From assembly GCF_030680395.1 (NCBI RefSeq), contig NZ_JAUXVR010000025.1, positions 62,001 to 126,000 of the forward strand: a stretch of 64,000 bases of DNA, given 5' to 3'. Both the position numbers and the translations under genes were made by a program. Of the stretch, positions 43,825-52,269 are shown piece after piece. The number at the start of each line of letters is the position of its first letter. The first letter of the stretch is position 1. The notes beneath the pieces are model-generated. The model was not told the origin of the DNA. It made no database searches and saw only the letters and a program-made list of their open reading frames with translations. The stretch comes from Methylobacter sp. (GTDB lineage Bacteria; Pseudomonadota; Gammaproteobacteria; Methylococcales; Methylomonadaceae).

Positions 43825-44802
43825 TCATCCCCCTTTAAACTTGTCCAGTACCTGGGTTAATTTTTCCAACTGTTTGTGCAAGATTCTGGCTTGTTTTTCA
43901 GCATGTTGCTTGTCAAACTCCAGTTTCATGCACTTATCATTGAGCTGTTGGTTTGTCATTTTGAGCGCTTCAATTTCCGATTGAAGCATTCTTATTTGAT
44001 TGTTCTGTACGTTGCTGGAGATGCTTACGGAGTCATCGACTGACTGCTTGAGTTCGTGTTTTTGATGAATAGTTTCGGGGTTGCCGGTAATAACCTGAAT
44101 ATCAGTTGCAGGGACGATATCATGCTCCGGTTCGGGATTGATGCCAGCCATCCCGCCGCTCAAGATCATGGCATTAATTTTATTGCGGAGCAGCAAAAAT
44201 ACAGCGGCTTCGCTGGTTTTTCCATCGCCACAAACCACAATGATGGGCTTGTCACGGTTTAATGTTTTAAGTTGCATCCTTAATGAGAAAAAAGGTTCAT
44301 TGATACTGCCGTCAAGATGGTGGTTTTCATAATCGTCCGGCGTACGTACATCCAGCAATATAGCGCCCTGCTTTACCGCTTCTTGCATATCGATGTAAGT
44401 AATAAACGTTAGCGAGGGTTCTTTTATTAAAGAGACAAACTGTTGTTTATTCAGTCGTAATAAAGAAATATCCGTTAATGCTGTAATCGTTACGTTTCTG
44501 GGCGCATCGGAAAGCAATGAGTCTTCGCCGAAGGTATCGCCGGTTGCCAGTTGAGCTAATCTAATCTCTTTTGCGTTAGGCGATGGTTTGCGTGTTAACT
44601 CGCATTGCCCCTTCTTAATCAGATAATAATAATCGCCCATACCCCCTTGATCGAGAATAACGTCCCCTTTAACAAAATGGACGGCTTCCAGACTCATTAA
44701 TATTTTTTGTAAATTGACAGGCGGCAGGCGTTGAAAAATCGGCGACCTTAATAATGCTGTCATCCAGTCATCCGGATCGTCTTGAGTCTCTTCTGTAAAC
44801 AT
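43825..44802 (-). CDS. Cyclic-nucleotide-binding domain, rhodanese domain and coiled coil
   Basis: 325 residues. Residues 20-125: cNMP-binding/Crp-like beta roll (GDVILDQGGMGDYYYLIKKGQCEL, GDTFGEDSLLSDAPRNVTITA). Residues 130-235: rhodanese domain with LLDVRTPDDYENHHLDGS and active-site Cys in VVCGDGKTS. Residues 265-325: coiled coil (QIRMLQSEIEALKMTNQQLN). No DNA-binding domain. The combination suggests a signalling scaffold; cAMP or another ligand is not assured. Confidence 0.88.
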   Translation of the reverse strand: MFTEETQDDPDDWMTALLRSPIFQRLPPVNLQKILMSLEAVHFVKGDVILDQGGMGDYYYLIKKGQCELTRKPSPNAKEIRLAQLATGDTFGEDSLLSDAPRNVTITALTDISLLRLNKQQFVSLIKEPSLTFITYIDMQEAVKQGAILLDVRTPDDYENHHLDGSINEPFFSLRMQLKTLNRDKPIIVVCGDGKTSEAAVFLLLRNKINAMILSGGMAGINPEPEHDIVPATDIQVITGNPETIHQKHELKQSVDDSVSISSNVQNNQIRMLQSEIEALKMTNQQLNDKCMKLEFDKQHAEKQARILHKQLEKLTQVLDKFKGG

Positions 44803-45149
44803 CTAACTGTTGTCCTTATATATGTCCGGGATTTTTAGTATATAGCGCAGGAAATTGAATATTTGGCAATGTTATCAATGGTACCAGTATACAAGTAATC
44901 AGTCCGGTTTCGGAATATTAGCGAATGATTCACCTTTGTTTCTTGGCACATACTGCTGTTCATGCCTCAGTCCGTTCATAATATTTTACTCGGGTCGCAA
45001 GCTGACTTTGGCCGAATGTTTTAGCCAAAACGGTGATGTTTGGAATTATTGGTTTTTTGTAGGTATCTTTAAAAATTAAATTATAATCAAAAAGTGTTAC
45101 CTCATTTCAGGTAAAAACATATACAGCTAACCAATACAGGGGGAAGTCA
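44803..45149. other. Divergent promoter region upstream of pilU
   Basis: 347 bp between the cNMP-rhodanese gene and the first PilU-type ATPase gene. A 74-codon frame here (44855-45079) has an odd, Cys/Trp/Tyr-rich composition and no ribosome site, and I do not regard it as a gene. Confidence 0.3.
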
Positions 45150-46292
45150 ATGGAAAGAAAAGAAGCGATGGACTTTATGATTAAGTTACTCAAACTTATG
45201 TTACATAAAGAAGGGTCTGATTTATTTATTACCGCTGGTTTTCCACCTGCAATAAAAATCAAAGGCAAGATGTCGCCGGTTTCGCAGCAGGCATTATCGG
45301 CTAATGATTCAAAGGCCCTGACGCAATGCATCATGAATGATAAGCAGCTTAAGGAGTTTGAAGAAACACAAGAATGCAATTTTGCCATTTCTCCTGCCGG
45401 ATTATGCCGGTTCCGGGTCAATGCCTATGTCCAGCAAGGCTGTCAGGGTTTGGTTATCCGGGTAATTGCCGCAGAAATACCCAATTTCGATAAGCTGGGT
45501 CTGCCGTCTGTTTTAAAAGATGTGATGATGAACAAGAACGGCCTGGTTATCATGGTCGGCGGCACCGGTTCAGGTAAATCAACGTCTATGGCGGCAATGA
45601 TCGACCATCGCAATGAGAACAGTTATGGGCATATCATCACTCTGGAAGATCCGATCGAATATGTTCATGCCCATAAAAATTGCGTGATGATGCAAAGGGA
45701 AGTCGGCGTAGATACCAAGAGCTGGGAAGCCGGATTGCATAATACCTTGCGGCAGGCTCCTGACGTGATTGTGCTGGGAGAAATCCGCAGCGCCGAGATT
45801 ATGAATTACGGGCTGGAGTTTTCCCAGACCGGCCATTTGGCGCTGGCTACCTTGCATGCAAACAACGCCAATCAGGCCATCGACCGGATTTTAGGTTTCT
45901 TTCCCATGGAGGCTCAGACAAAACTGATGCAGGATATTTCGGTCAATTTACGCGCCATTATTTCTCAGCGTCTGGTTAAAACCGTTGATGGTGGGCGTTG
46001 TGCAGCCATTGAGATTTTATTAAATACACCGTTGATTTCGGATTATATCGCCAAAGGCGAGGCCTCCAGCATCAAACCGTTAATGGCTAAATCCCGTGAA
46101 TTGGGCATGCAAACCTTTGATCAAGCCTTATTGGAGCTTTATCAGGCGGGCAGAATAGATTATGAAGAAGCCTTAAGAAATGCCGATTCTCAAAATGAGC
46201 TACGTTTGCAGATCAAGTTGGCATCCGGCGAAGACCGGTCAATCGGCGGGCTTTCGTTGCAATCGAAAGGCGACGGCAGTGACGAAGAATAG
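45150..46292 (+). CDS. pilU: PilT/PilU-type twitching motility ATPase
   Basis: Type IV pilus retraction ATPase, PilU subgroup. Walker A GGTGSGKSTSM near residue 135, Asp box LEDPIEYVH, Walker B DVIVLGEIRS near 205 and the His box HLALATLHANNANQAIDRI. The N-terminal HKEGSDLFITAGFPP motif is standard. 380 residues. Next downstream is a second, longer paralogue. Confidence 0.92.
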   Translation: MERKEAMDFMIKLLKLMLHKEGSDLFITAGFPPAIKIKGKMSPVSQQALSANDSKALTQCIMNDKQLKEFEETQECNFAISPAGLCRFRVNAYVQQGCQGLVIRVIAAEIPNFDKLGLPSVLKDVMMNKNGLVIMVGGTGSGKSTSMAAMIDHRNENSYGHIITLEDPIEYVHAHKNCVMMQREVGVDTKSWEAGLHNTLRQAPDVIVLGEIRSAEIMNYGLEFSQTGHLALATLHANNANQAIDRILGFFPMEAQTKLMQDISVNLRAIISQRLVKTVDGGRCAAIEILLNTPLISDYIAKGEASSIKPLMAKSRELGMQTFDQALLELYQAGRIDYEEALRNADSQNELRLQIKLASGEDRSIGGLSLQSKGDGSDEE

Positions 46293-46373
46293 AATACTCC
46301 GCTGTGATAAAGCTATCCGCAGATCAATACAGGCAGATTCTTAACTCCCCATCTCACAAAATCAGATACTGAC

Positions 46374-47807
46374 ATGACCCTGACACCTTATTTAAAATTA
46401 ATGCTGGAAAAAAATGCAGATAGCCTGTCTTTGAAAGCGGGTTCTCCGGCACTGTTGGGATTAGCCGGGGAAGAGTATCCCCTGGGAAAAAATGAACTAA
46501 CCTCAAATATCATCAAGGAAATCACTTTTAGCCTGATCAACGACATTCAGAAGCAGGAATTGGTCCAGAATAAAGCGCTGAAATTCAATTGCCTCGCGCC
46601 TGACGGCGAGAAATTCATGGCTAGCGCCAAGGTCGAGGATAACGGCTTGGTGCTGTTTATAGTTCCTGATTCGGCGTTGGCAAAAGCCGAACCTGCGGAG
46701 CCGGAGCCCGACAATTACCGGATTCTGGGAGCAGCGCCGGAAGATGATTTAAACATTCTGCCGTACCTGATGGAAATGACCAAGTTGAATGCTTCGGATT
46801 TGTTTTTAACGGTCGGTGCGCCGGTTAAAGCCAAAATTTATGGCCGTGCCGTAGCGCTGGATGACTTTATGCTGACGCCCGAGTTAACCAAATCGGGCGC
46901 TTTCGGGATTATGACTCAGGAGCAAATCGACGAGTTTTTAGTCACTAGGGATTTGGATTTTGCAATCAGTCTGCCGGACGGCAGCGCGCGTTTTCGCGCC
47001 AATGCCTTTTTTCAGCGTAAAACCGTAGGTCTGGTTATGCGCTTGATTCCTTCGGTAATCCCAACCGGCAAGGATTTAGGCACGCCGGATATTTTAATGG
47101 AACTCATCATGGTCAAGAGGGGGCTGTTACTGATGGTTGGCGGCACCGGCTCGGGTAAATCGACCACGCTGGCGGCCATGATTAACCACCGCAACGCCAA
47201 TTCGGCCGGCCATATCTTGACTATTGAAGACCCGGTCGAGTTTTCTCACCCGAACCTGAAATCAATCGTTAATCAGCGCGAAGTCGGCGTCGATACCGAC
47301 TCGTATGCCAGGGCACTAAAAGCCTGTTTGCGGGAAGCGCCCGACGTTATCCTGATCGGCGAGATTCGCGATCAGGAAACCATGTCGGCCGCTTTGGAGC
47401 TGGCCAATACCGGCCACTTATGTATCTCGACCATGCATGCCAACAATGCCAATCAGGCTATGGAGCGGGTCATCAATATGTACCCTCATGAACATCATGC
47501 GCAGTTGTTTATGGATCTTGCCACCAACTTAAATGCCGTTATTTCCCAGCGCTTGATTCCCGATATTGCAGGGAAGCGTTGTGCGGCCATTGAAGTGATG
47601 ATCAACACGCCCCATATAGCAAACCTGATTTTAAAAGGGGAGCTGAACGAAATTAAAACAGCCATGACATCAAGCGGCAGCAAAGGCATGAAGACATTTG
47701 ACGACGCCCTGTTCGGATTGTACAAAGATGGAAAAATCAGCTTGGAAGAAGCGTTGAAAAATGCCGATTCAAGTAATGATCTGGAAGCGAAAATTAATTT
47801 CGGTTGA
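46374..47807 (+). CDS. PilU-like ATPase with extra N-terminal domain
   Basis: 477 residues. Residues 125-470 are a complete PilU-type ATPase (MTKLNASDLFLTVGAP, Walker A GGTGSGKSTTL near 256, TIEDPVEFSH, DVILIGEIRDQETM, HLCISTMHANNANQAMERV). Residues 1-100 look like a decayed copy of the N-terminal PilT domain (LKLMLEKNADSLSLKAGSPALLG, FNCLAPDGEKFMASAKVEDNGLVLF) joined by an acidic Pro/Glu linker. It lies 81 bp after pilU, a tandem pair. Confidence 0.88.
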   Translation: MTLTPYLKLMLEKNADSLSLKAGSPALLGLAGEEYPLGKNELTSNIIKEITFSLINDIQKQELVQNKALKFNCLAPDGEKFMASAKVEDNGLVLFIVPDSALAKAEPAEPEPDNYRILGAAPEDDLNILPYLMEMTKLNASDLFLTVGAPVKAKIYGRAVALDDFMLTPELTKSGAFGIMTQEQIDEFLVTRDLDFAISLPDGSARFRANAFFQRKTVGLVMRLIPSVIPTGKDLGTPDILMELIMVKRGLLLMVGGTGSGKSTTLAAMINHRNANSAGHILTIEDPVEFSHPNLKSIVNQREVGVDTDSYARALKACLREAPDVILIGEIRDQETMSAALELANTGHLCISTMHANNANQAMERVINMYPHEHHAQLFMDLATNLNAVISQRLIPDIAGKRCAAIEVMINTPHIANLILKGELNEIKTAMTSSGSKGMKTFDDALFGLYKDGKISLEEALKNADSSNDLEAKINFG

Positions 47808-47819
47808 TTTAAAGGGCAT

Positions 47820-48016
47820 ATCACCACGAAGACACGAAGAAAAGCTAAGGTAAAAACGTGCGCTGATTTTCAGGCTGAAGTTTGGAAATCAGCGCAGCTT
47901 CATGTCCCCGGCACCACCCGCTGTGCTCCTGCATTGCTCCTTGCGTCACCTAAAGCGCCGACTATGGGTGCTCTACCTTCTATATCCTTGCGGTTCTCTG
48001 TGTTTTCGTGGTCAAT
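47820..48016. repeat. CCACGAAG inverted-repeat element enclosing repeat A copy 3
   Basis: 31-bp imperfect inverted ends, 47820-47850 and 47986-48016 (CCACGAAGACAC-AGAA against CCACGAAAACAC-AGAA). Inside is copy 3 of repeat A (47941-47983). A lone CCACGAAG arm is also found at 50732-50763. Possibly a non-autonomous element with nested repeat. Confidence 0.6.
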
Positions 48017-48111
48017 TAATCTGTATTCGCGCGTTGGAATGCTGTTGATTGAAAGCCAAATTGAAACATAAGCCGGTATAATAAATAAACTTTCCAAATT
48101 TTTTGAGTGAT

Positions 48112-49158
48112 ATGAGTAAACAAAGAAAAGCAGTGGCGTTAATTTCCGGTGGACTGGATTCCATGCTGGCGGCGAAAACCATCATGGAACAGGGCGTTCA
48201 TGTCGAAGGCATCAACTTTTTTACCGGTTTTTGCGTGGAAGGCCATACCCATGCGATCAGGGCCAATGACAAGGCCAAGCCTAAACGCAACAACTCCTTA
48301 TGGGTCGCCGAACAGCTGGGCATGAAGCTGCATATCGTCGATGTCATCGAAGAATACAAAGACGTCCTGATCAATCCCAAACACGGCTACGGCGCGCACA
48401 TGAATCCTTGCCTGGACTGCAAGATTTTCATGGTCAACAAGGCCAAGCAATGGATCGTGGAAAACGATTTCGATTTCATCATCACCGGCGAAGTGATCGG
48501 TCAAAGGCCGATGTCGCAACGTAAAGCGACGATGCCGATCATATCCAGAGAATCCGGCGCCGACGATTTGTTATTGCGGCCTTTATGCGCCAAGAATCTG
48601 CCTGCAACCCTGCCGGAACGCGAAGGCTGGGTCGATCGGGAAAAGCTGCATGATTTTAGCGGACGCTCGCGCAAGCCGCAGATGGCGATGGCCGAGGGTT
48701 TCGGCTTTGATGAATATGCCCAGCCTGCGGGCGGTTGCTGTTTTCTGACCGACGCCAGCTATTCGTCAAAACTGGTTGATCTATGGAAAGCGCGTGACGG
48801 CGACAAGCAATATGATCTGGATGATGTAATGTTGCTGAAAGTCGGCAGACACATCAGGCCGGAGCAAAACTTTAAAGTCATCGTCGCCCGAGAAGAAGGC
48901 GAAGGTCGTTTTATGCAGGGTTACAAAAAAGAATTTATCACCCTGCATTGCGCCAGCCATGCCGGTCCCTTGGTGTTGGTGGACGGCTCGCCTTCCGCGG
49001 AGGATTTGTTCCTGGCGGCAAGAATTACGGCCCGCTACGGTCAAGGACGCGAGGCCGAACAAGTCGATGTGAGTATTACCGACAAAGACGGTTCTGAACG
49101 GATTATTCAGGTCAAGCCGTTTGCCTCGGATGAAATTCCGCAGGAATGGTTTATATGA
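48112..49158 (+). CDS. ThiI/MnmA-like PP-loop thiouridylase with NFACT-R-like C-terminus
   Basis: 348 residues. PP-loop ALISGGLDSMLAAK near residue 9; MNPCLDCKIFM near 100 resembles the MnmA cysteine motif; GGCCFLTD near 207 is a further Cys pair. The last 110 residues (DVMLLKVGRHIRPEQNFKVIVAREE, GPLVLVDG, AARITARYGQGREA) resemble the NFACT-R domain reported fused to ThiI-type enzymes. It is likely to thiolate RNA. The stop overlaps the TusA start, so its sulfur donor is probably that TusA. Which nucleoside is modified is not known. Confidence 0.78.
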   Translation: MSKQRKAVALISGGLDSMLAAKTIMEQGVHVEGINFFTGFCVEGHTHAIRANDKAKPKRNNSLWVAEQLGMKLHIVDVIEEYKDVLINPKHGYGAHMNPCLDCKIFMVNKAKQWIVENDFDFIITGEVIGQRPMSQRKATMPIISRESGADDLLLRPLCAKNLPATLPEREGWVDREKLHDFSGRSRKPQMAMAEGFGFDEYAQPAGGCCFLTDASYSSKLVDLWKARDGDKQYDLDDVMLLKVGRHIRPEQNFKVIVAREEGEGRFMQGYKKEFITLHCASHAGPLVLVDGSPSAEDLFLAARITARYGQGREAEQVDVSITDKDGSERIIQVKPFASDEIPQEWFI

Positions 49159-49382
49159 ACAGAGAAATACTCAATGCCCGACGCCTGCTGTGCCCGTTGC
49201 CGGTCATTCGTACCCAGGATAAAGTTAAACAGCTTAAAGCGGGCGATCAGTTGGAAGTTATCTGCACCGATCCGGGTGTGATGCAGGACATTCCGACCTG
49301 GTGCCGAATCAACGGACATAAGGTATTGGAAACGATTTCGGGTGATCATGAGTACATTATTATCCTGGAAGTGGGCGCGTAG
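49155..49382 (+). CDS. tusA: TusA/SirA-family sulfur carrier
   Basis: 75 residues. The CPxP motif LLCPLPVIRTQDKVKQL near residue 10 holds the persulfide cysteine. ATG 49155 overlaps the preceding stop (ATGA). In E. coli TusA passes sulfur to TusBCD and TusE; here it is coupled to the PP-loop protein instead. The symbol denotes family, as several TusA paralogues can occur in one genome. Confidence 0.85.
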   Translation: MNREILNARRLLCPLPVIRTQDKVKQLKAGDQLEVICTDPGVMQDIPTWCRINGHKVLETISGDHEYIIILEVGA

Positions 49383-49430
49383 TGGCTGAGGTTTTACACG
49401 TGACCTCATGTTCACTCGCTATGGTCCTCG

Positions 49431-49451
49431 TTCCCACGCGCCGCGTGGGAA
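49431..49451. repeat. CCCACGC palindrome, second copy
   Basis: TTCCCACGC (49431-49439) / GCGTGGGAA (49443-49451), perfect 9-bp stem with a three-base loop, followed by a GGCGCG/CGCGCC-like hairpin. The 180 bp between tusA and the CDF gene contain no other feature. Confidence 0.6.
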
Positions 49452-49562
49452 TACAGTATCGGCGCGCTGCGCCGCGTGAGGCCGTGGAGAGCAACCCTAT
49501 TCGTCAGCAGTGGTGCTCTGTTACAGGACGGAACGGGAAATTAGTTTGGCAGCGGGCGAATA

Positions 49563-50708
49563 ATGGCTGAAGTTTCAGATGCCGTAAAAATGGATAAACT
49601 AAAAGCCAGAGCCAGCTATGTCGGCGCGGCGATTAATGTTTTCCAGACGCTGATTAAAATTGGTTTCGGCATCCTTGGACAGTCTGCGGCACTGATTGCC
49701 GATGGTATTCATTCGCTATCGGATTTGCTCAGCGATCTTTTGGTGATTATTGCGGTTAAGTTGGGCAGTCGCGAGGCTGATCATGATCATCCCTACGGCC
49801 ATCGCCGATTTGAAACCATAGCGACGGTTATTTTGGGAGGGAGCTTAATCGCGATCGGCGGCGCTATCGTCTGGTCGGTCATGGAGCGCATGGCGGATCC
49901 CGAGCATCTGCCTGTGCCCAACGTGTTGTCATTGGGCGTTGCGAGCCTGTCAATCCTGATTAACGAATGGCTATACCAATACACCAAGCGCATCGCCAAA
50001 AAGACCCGGTCCAAATTACTGTTGGCTAATGCCTGGCATCAGCGCAGTGATGCCATCTCATCGCTGGTGGTTCTATTCGGCATAGGCGCGGTGATGATGG
50101 GCTATCCGTTGGCCGACGGAATTGCCGCCGTCGTAGTCGCATTGATGGTGGCTAAAATCGGTTTGAATCTGGTGTTTGAGAGCATCAAGGAATTGGTCGA
50201 CACCTCATTGCCGCCCGCGCTGGTAGCCGACATCAGGGCGGCCATTCATGCCATTGACGGTGTCGAAGGCATCCATTTATTGCGTACCCGGCAAATGGGC
50301 GAGGATGCGCTGATCGATGCGCACATCGTCGTTGACCCCCGCATCACCGTTTCCGAAGGGCACATGATTGGCGATATCGTCAGGGATGATTTGATCAGGC
50401 GTTTTGATGACGTGATGGATGTGCTGGTGCATGTCGATCCCGAAGATGACGAAAGTTTGCAGTTTGATTCCAGGCCGCTGTCTCGCGGTGAAGTGCAGCG
50501 ACTATTGGATCGTTACCTGATTGATTTTAAGTCGGCTATAGACGATTTCAGAATCCATTATCTGGATGGCCAGATTGAAGTGGAAGTGATTTTGCCTTTT
50601 GCGATCAGTGAACAGCCGCAACAGCTGGAAAAAATAAGAAAGCAATGCAAACTGATGCGCGTGGAAGTTAAAAAAATCGATAATGTGTTTGTGTTTTTTA
50701 AAGTCTGA
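49563..50708 (+). CDS. Cation diffusion facilitator metal transporter
   Basis: CDF-family antiporter, 381 residues. Six membrane helices in residues 15-215, first metal-site half LIADGIHSLSDLLSD (His and Asp) and second half WHQRSDAISS (His and Asp). The His-Asp/His-Asp pattern is typical of Zn-selective members, while FieF has Asp-Asp/His-Asp. Cytoplasmic CDF domain from about 220 (VEGIHLLRTRQMGEDALIDAHIVVDP). About 80 extra C-terminal residues follow. Start ATG 49563. Confidence 0.92.
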   Translation: MAEVSDAVKMDKLKARASYVGAAINVFQTLIKIGFGILGQSAALIADGIHSLSDLLSDLLVIIAVKLGSREADHDHPYGHRRFETIATVILGGSLIAIGGAIVWSVMERMADPEHLPVPNVLSLGVASLSILINEWLYQYTKRIAKKTRSKLLLANAWHQRSDAISSLVVLFGIGAVMMGYPLADGIAAVVVALMVAKIGLNLVFESIKELVDTSLPPALVADIRAAIHAIDGVEGIHLLRTRQMGEDALIDAHIVVDPRITVSEGHMIGDIVRDDLIRRFDDVMDVLVHVDPEDDESLQFDSRPLSRGEVQRLLDRYLIDFKSAIDDFRIHYLDGQIEVEVILPFAISEQPQQLEKIRKQCKLMRVEVKKIDNVFVFFKV

Positions 50709-50788
50709 CGGGTGTTTTGAGAAATTAAAAAACTCACCACGAAGCCACGAAGGACACGAAGAAACAAAAACTTTGTGTCCTCGGTAAG

Positions 50789-50863
50789 GGAAGCTCCAGC
50801 TTCCTGTTTCGCGAAGCTGGAGCTTCGCTTTCGAGGTTCCCAATCTGGAGATTGGGAACCAGC
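50789..50863 (-). repeat. Dispersed repeat B, copy 2
   Basis: Inverse copy of 8781-8854, with the same order of hairpins and only a few differences. Here it lies between the CDF gene and argJ, ending 17 bases before the argJ ATG. A single CCACGAAG arm precedes it at 50732. Confidence 0.8.
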
Positions 50864-50879
50864 AAATGAGGCTTAACTT

Positions 50880-52094
50880 ATGGCAGTAGGGCAGTGCAGT
50901 TTTCCCACCATGCACCCGGTATCAGGCATAACGCTGGGCACAGCGAATGCAGGCATCAAGCAAACCGTCAGGGATGATATTCTGGTGATACAAATGGCCG
51001 AGCATTCAACCTGTGCGGCGGTGTTTACCCAAAACGCCTTTTGCGCCGCGCCCGTGCATGTCGCAAAAGCGAACTTGGCTCATGCGCCGCGCTGGTTGCT
51101 GATCAATTCCGGCAATGCCAATGCCGGCACTGGCGAGCCGGGCATGCAGGATGCGTTGGCGACCTGCGCCGATCTTGCCGAAGTGGTGGATGGCGCTGCA
51201 ACCCAGGTGCTGCCTTTTTCGACCGGCGTTATCGGCCAACCGCTGCCGGTGGGCAAAATCAAAGCCGCCTTGCGGGAAGCCGTAAGCAACCTGAATACCG
51301 ACAACTGGGCGAAAGCCGCCCAGGCGATCATGACTACCGATACCTTTGCCAAAGGCGTATCCAAGGTCATCGAAATTGACGGTCAAACCATCACCATCAA
51401 CGGCATTTCCAAAGGCGCGGGCATGATCCAGCCCAATATGGCGACCATGCTGGGCTTTATCGCAACCGATGCGAAAATCGACCAAGTCTTGCTGCAAAAC
51501 TGCCTGGCGCTGGCCGTTGAGCAATCGTTCAACCGCATCACCGTCGATGGCGACACCTCGACCAATGACGCCTGCGTATTGATGGCAAGCGGCTGCTCGC
51601 GGGCTCCCGAAATTAAACAGGACAGCGAACATTACCAAATTTTTGCCGACGCCGTGATGACCGTCTGCAAACAACTGGCGGAAGCCATCGTCAGGGACGG
51701 CGAGGGCGCAACCAAGCTGATGCGCATCGTGGTCGAGCAGGCCTTGACCGATGAAGAAGCGGTGCGCGTCGGCAAAACCATCGCCCATTCGCCGCTGGTT
51801 AAAACCGCCTTTTTCGCCAGTGACCCAAATTGGGGTCGGATACTGGCGGCAGTCGGTCGCGCCGGTGTCGAAAACATGGTGCTGGAAAACGTGCAGCTGT
51901 ATCTGGATGATGTCTGCATCGTCAGGAACGGCGGCAGAGCCGACGATTACACCGAGGAAGCCGGGCAGCGAGTGATGAGCCAGGAAGAAATCACCGTGAC
52001 CGTCAAACTGGGTCGCGGCGATGCAGTGCAGGAAGTGTTAACCTGCGATTTGTCGTATGAGTACGTGAAGATCAATGCGGAATACAGGACTTAA
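50880..52094 (+). CDS. argJ: Bifunctional ornithine acetyltransferase / N-acetylglutamate synthase
   Basis: Recycles the acetyl group in arginine synthesis. The autoproteolysis and nucleophile site is in NMATMLGF near residue 193 (cleavage before Thr), with KGAGMI just upstream. NSGNANAGTGEPG and DPNWGRILAAVGR are further signatures. 404 residues, family length. The ATG is preceded by repeat B. Confidence 0.97.
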   Translation: MAVGQCSFPTMHPVSGITLGTANAGIKQTVRDDILVIQMAEHSTCAAVFTQNAFCAAPVHVAKANLAHAPRWLLINSGNANAGTGEPGMQDALATCADLAEVVDGAATQVLPFSTGVIGQPLPVGKIKAALREAVSNLNTDNWAKAAQAIMTTDTFAKGVSKVIEIDGQTITINGISKGAGMIQPNMATMLGFIATDAKIDQVLLQNCLALAVEQSFNRITVDGDTSTNDACVLMASGCSRAPEIKQDSEHYQIFADAVMTVCKQLAEAIVRDGEGATKLMRIVVEQALTDEEAVRVGKTIAHSPLVKTAFFASDPNWGRILAAVGRAGVENMVLENVQLYLDDVCIVRNGGRADDYTEEAGQRVMSQEEITVTVKLGRGDAVQEVLTCDLSYEYVKINAEYRT

Positions 52095-52183
52095 AAGCAG
52101 GTGAAAGGCACAAGGCACAAGGCGAAAGATTCCATCGTTCCCACGCTCTGGCGCTCGTCGATATACACAGATATTTTAAAGCA

Positions 52184-52214
52184 CGTCATCTCGGCAATCC
52201 CTGCCGGAATGACG
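52184..52214. repeat. Dispersed repeat C, short copy
   Basis: CGTCAT-GGCA-ATCCC-TGCC-ATGACG, an imperfect 31-bp hairpin with the GGCAGGGAT motif of the MITE arms in inverse sense. It lies in the 175 bp between argJ and the mutT fusion, where a GGCGAAAG stretch (52101-52130) and a half copy of the CCCACGC palindrome are also found. Confidence 0.55.
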
Positions 52215-52269
52215 GTATACCTCAGAAACTTGTGTATTACGATGACCGTTCCTGCGTCCCACTAAATAA

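Noticed and set aside
44855-45079. 74-codon frame upstream of pilU
   Set aside because: No ribosome site, odd Cys/Trp/Tyr-rich composition, and it fills a divergent promoter region.
51006-51788. 260-codon frame antisense to argJ
   Set aside because: A shadow frame caused by GC-rich codon use in argJ; no motifs of its own.
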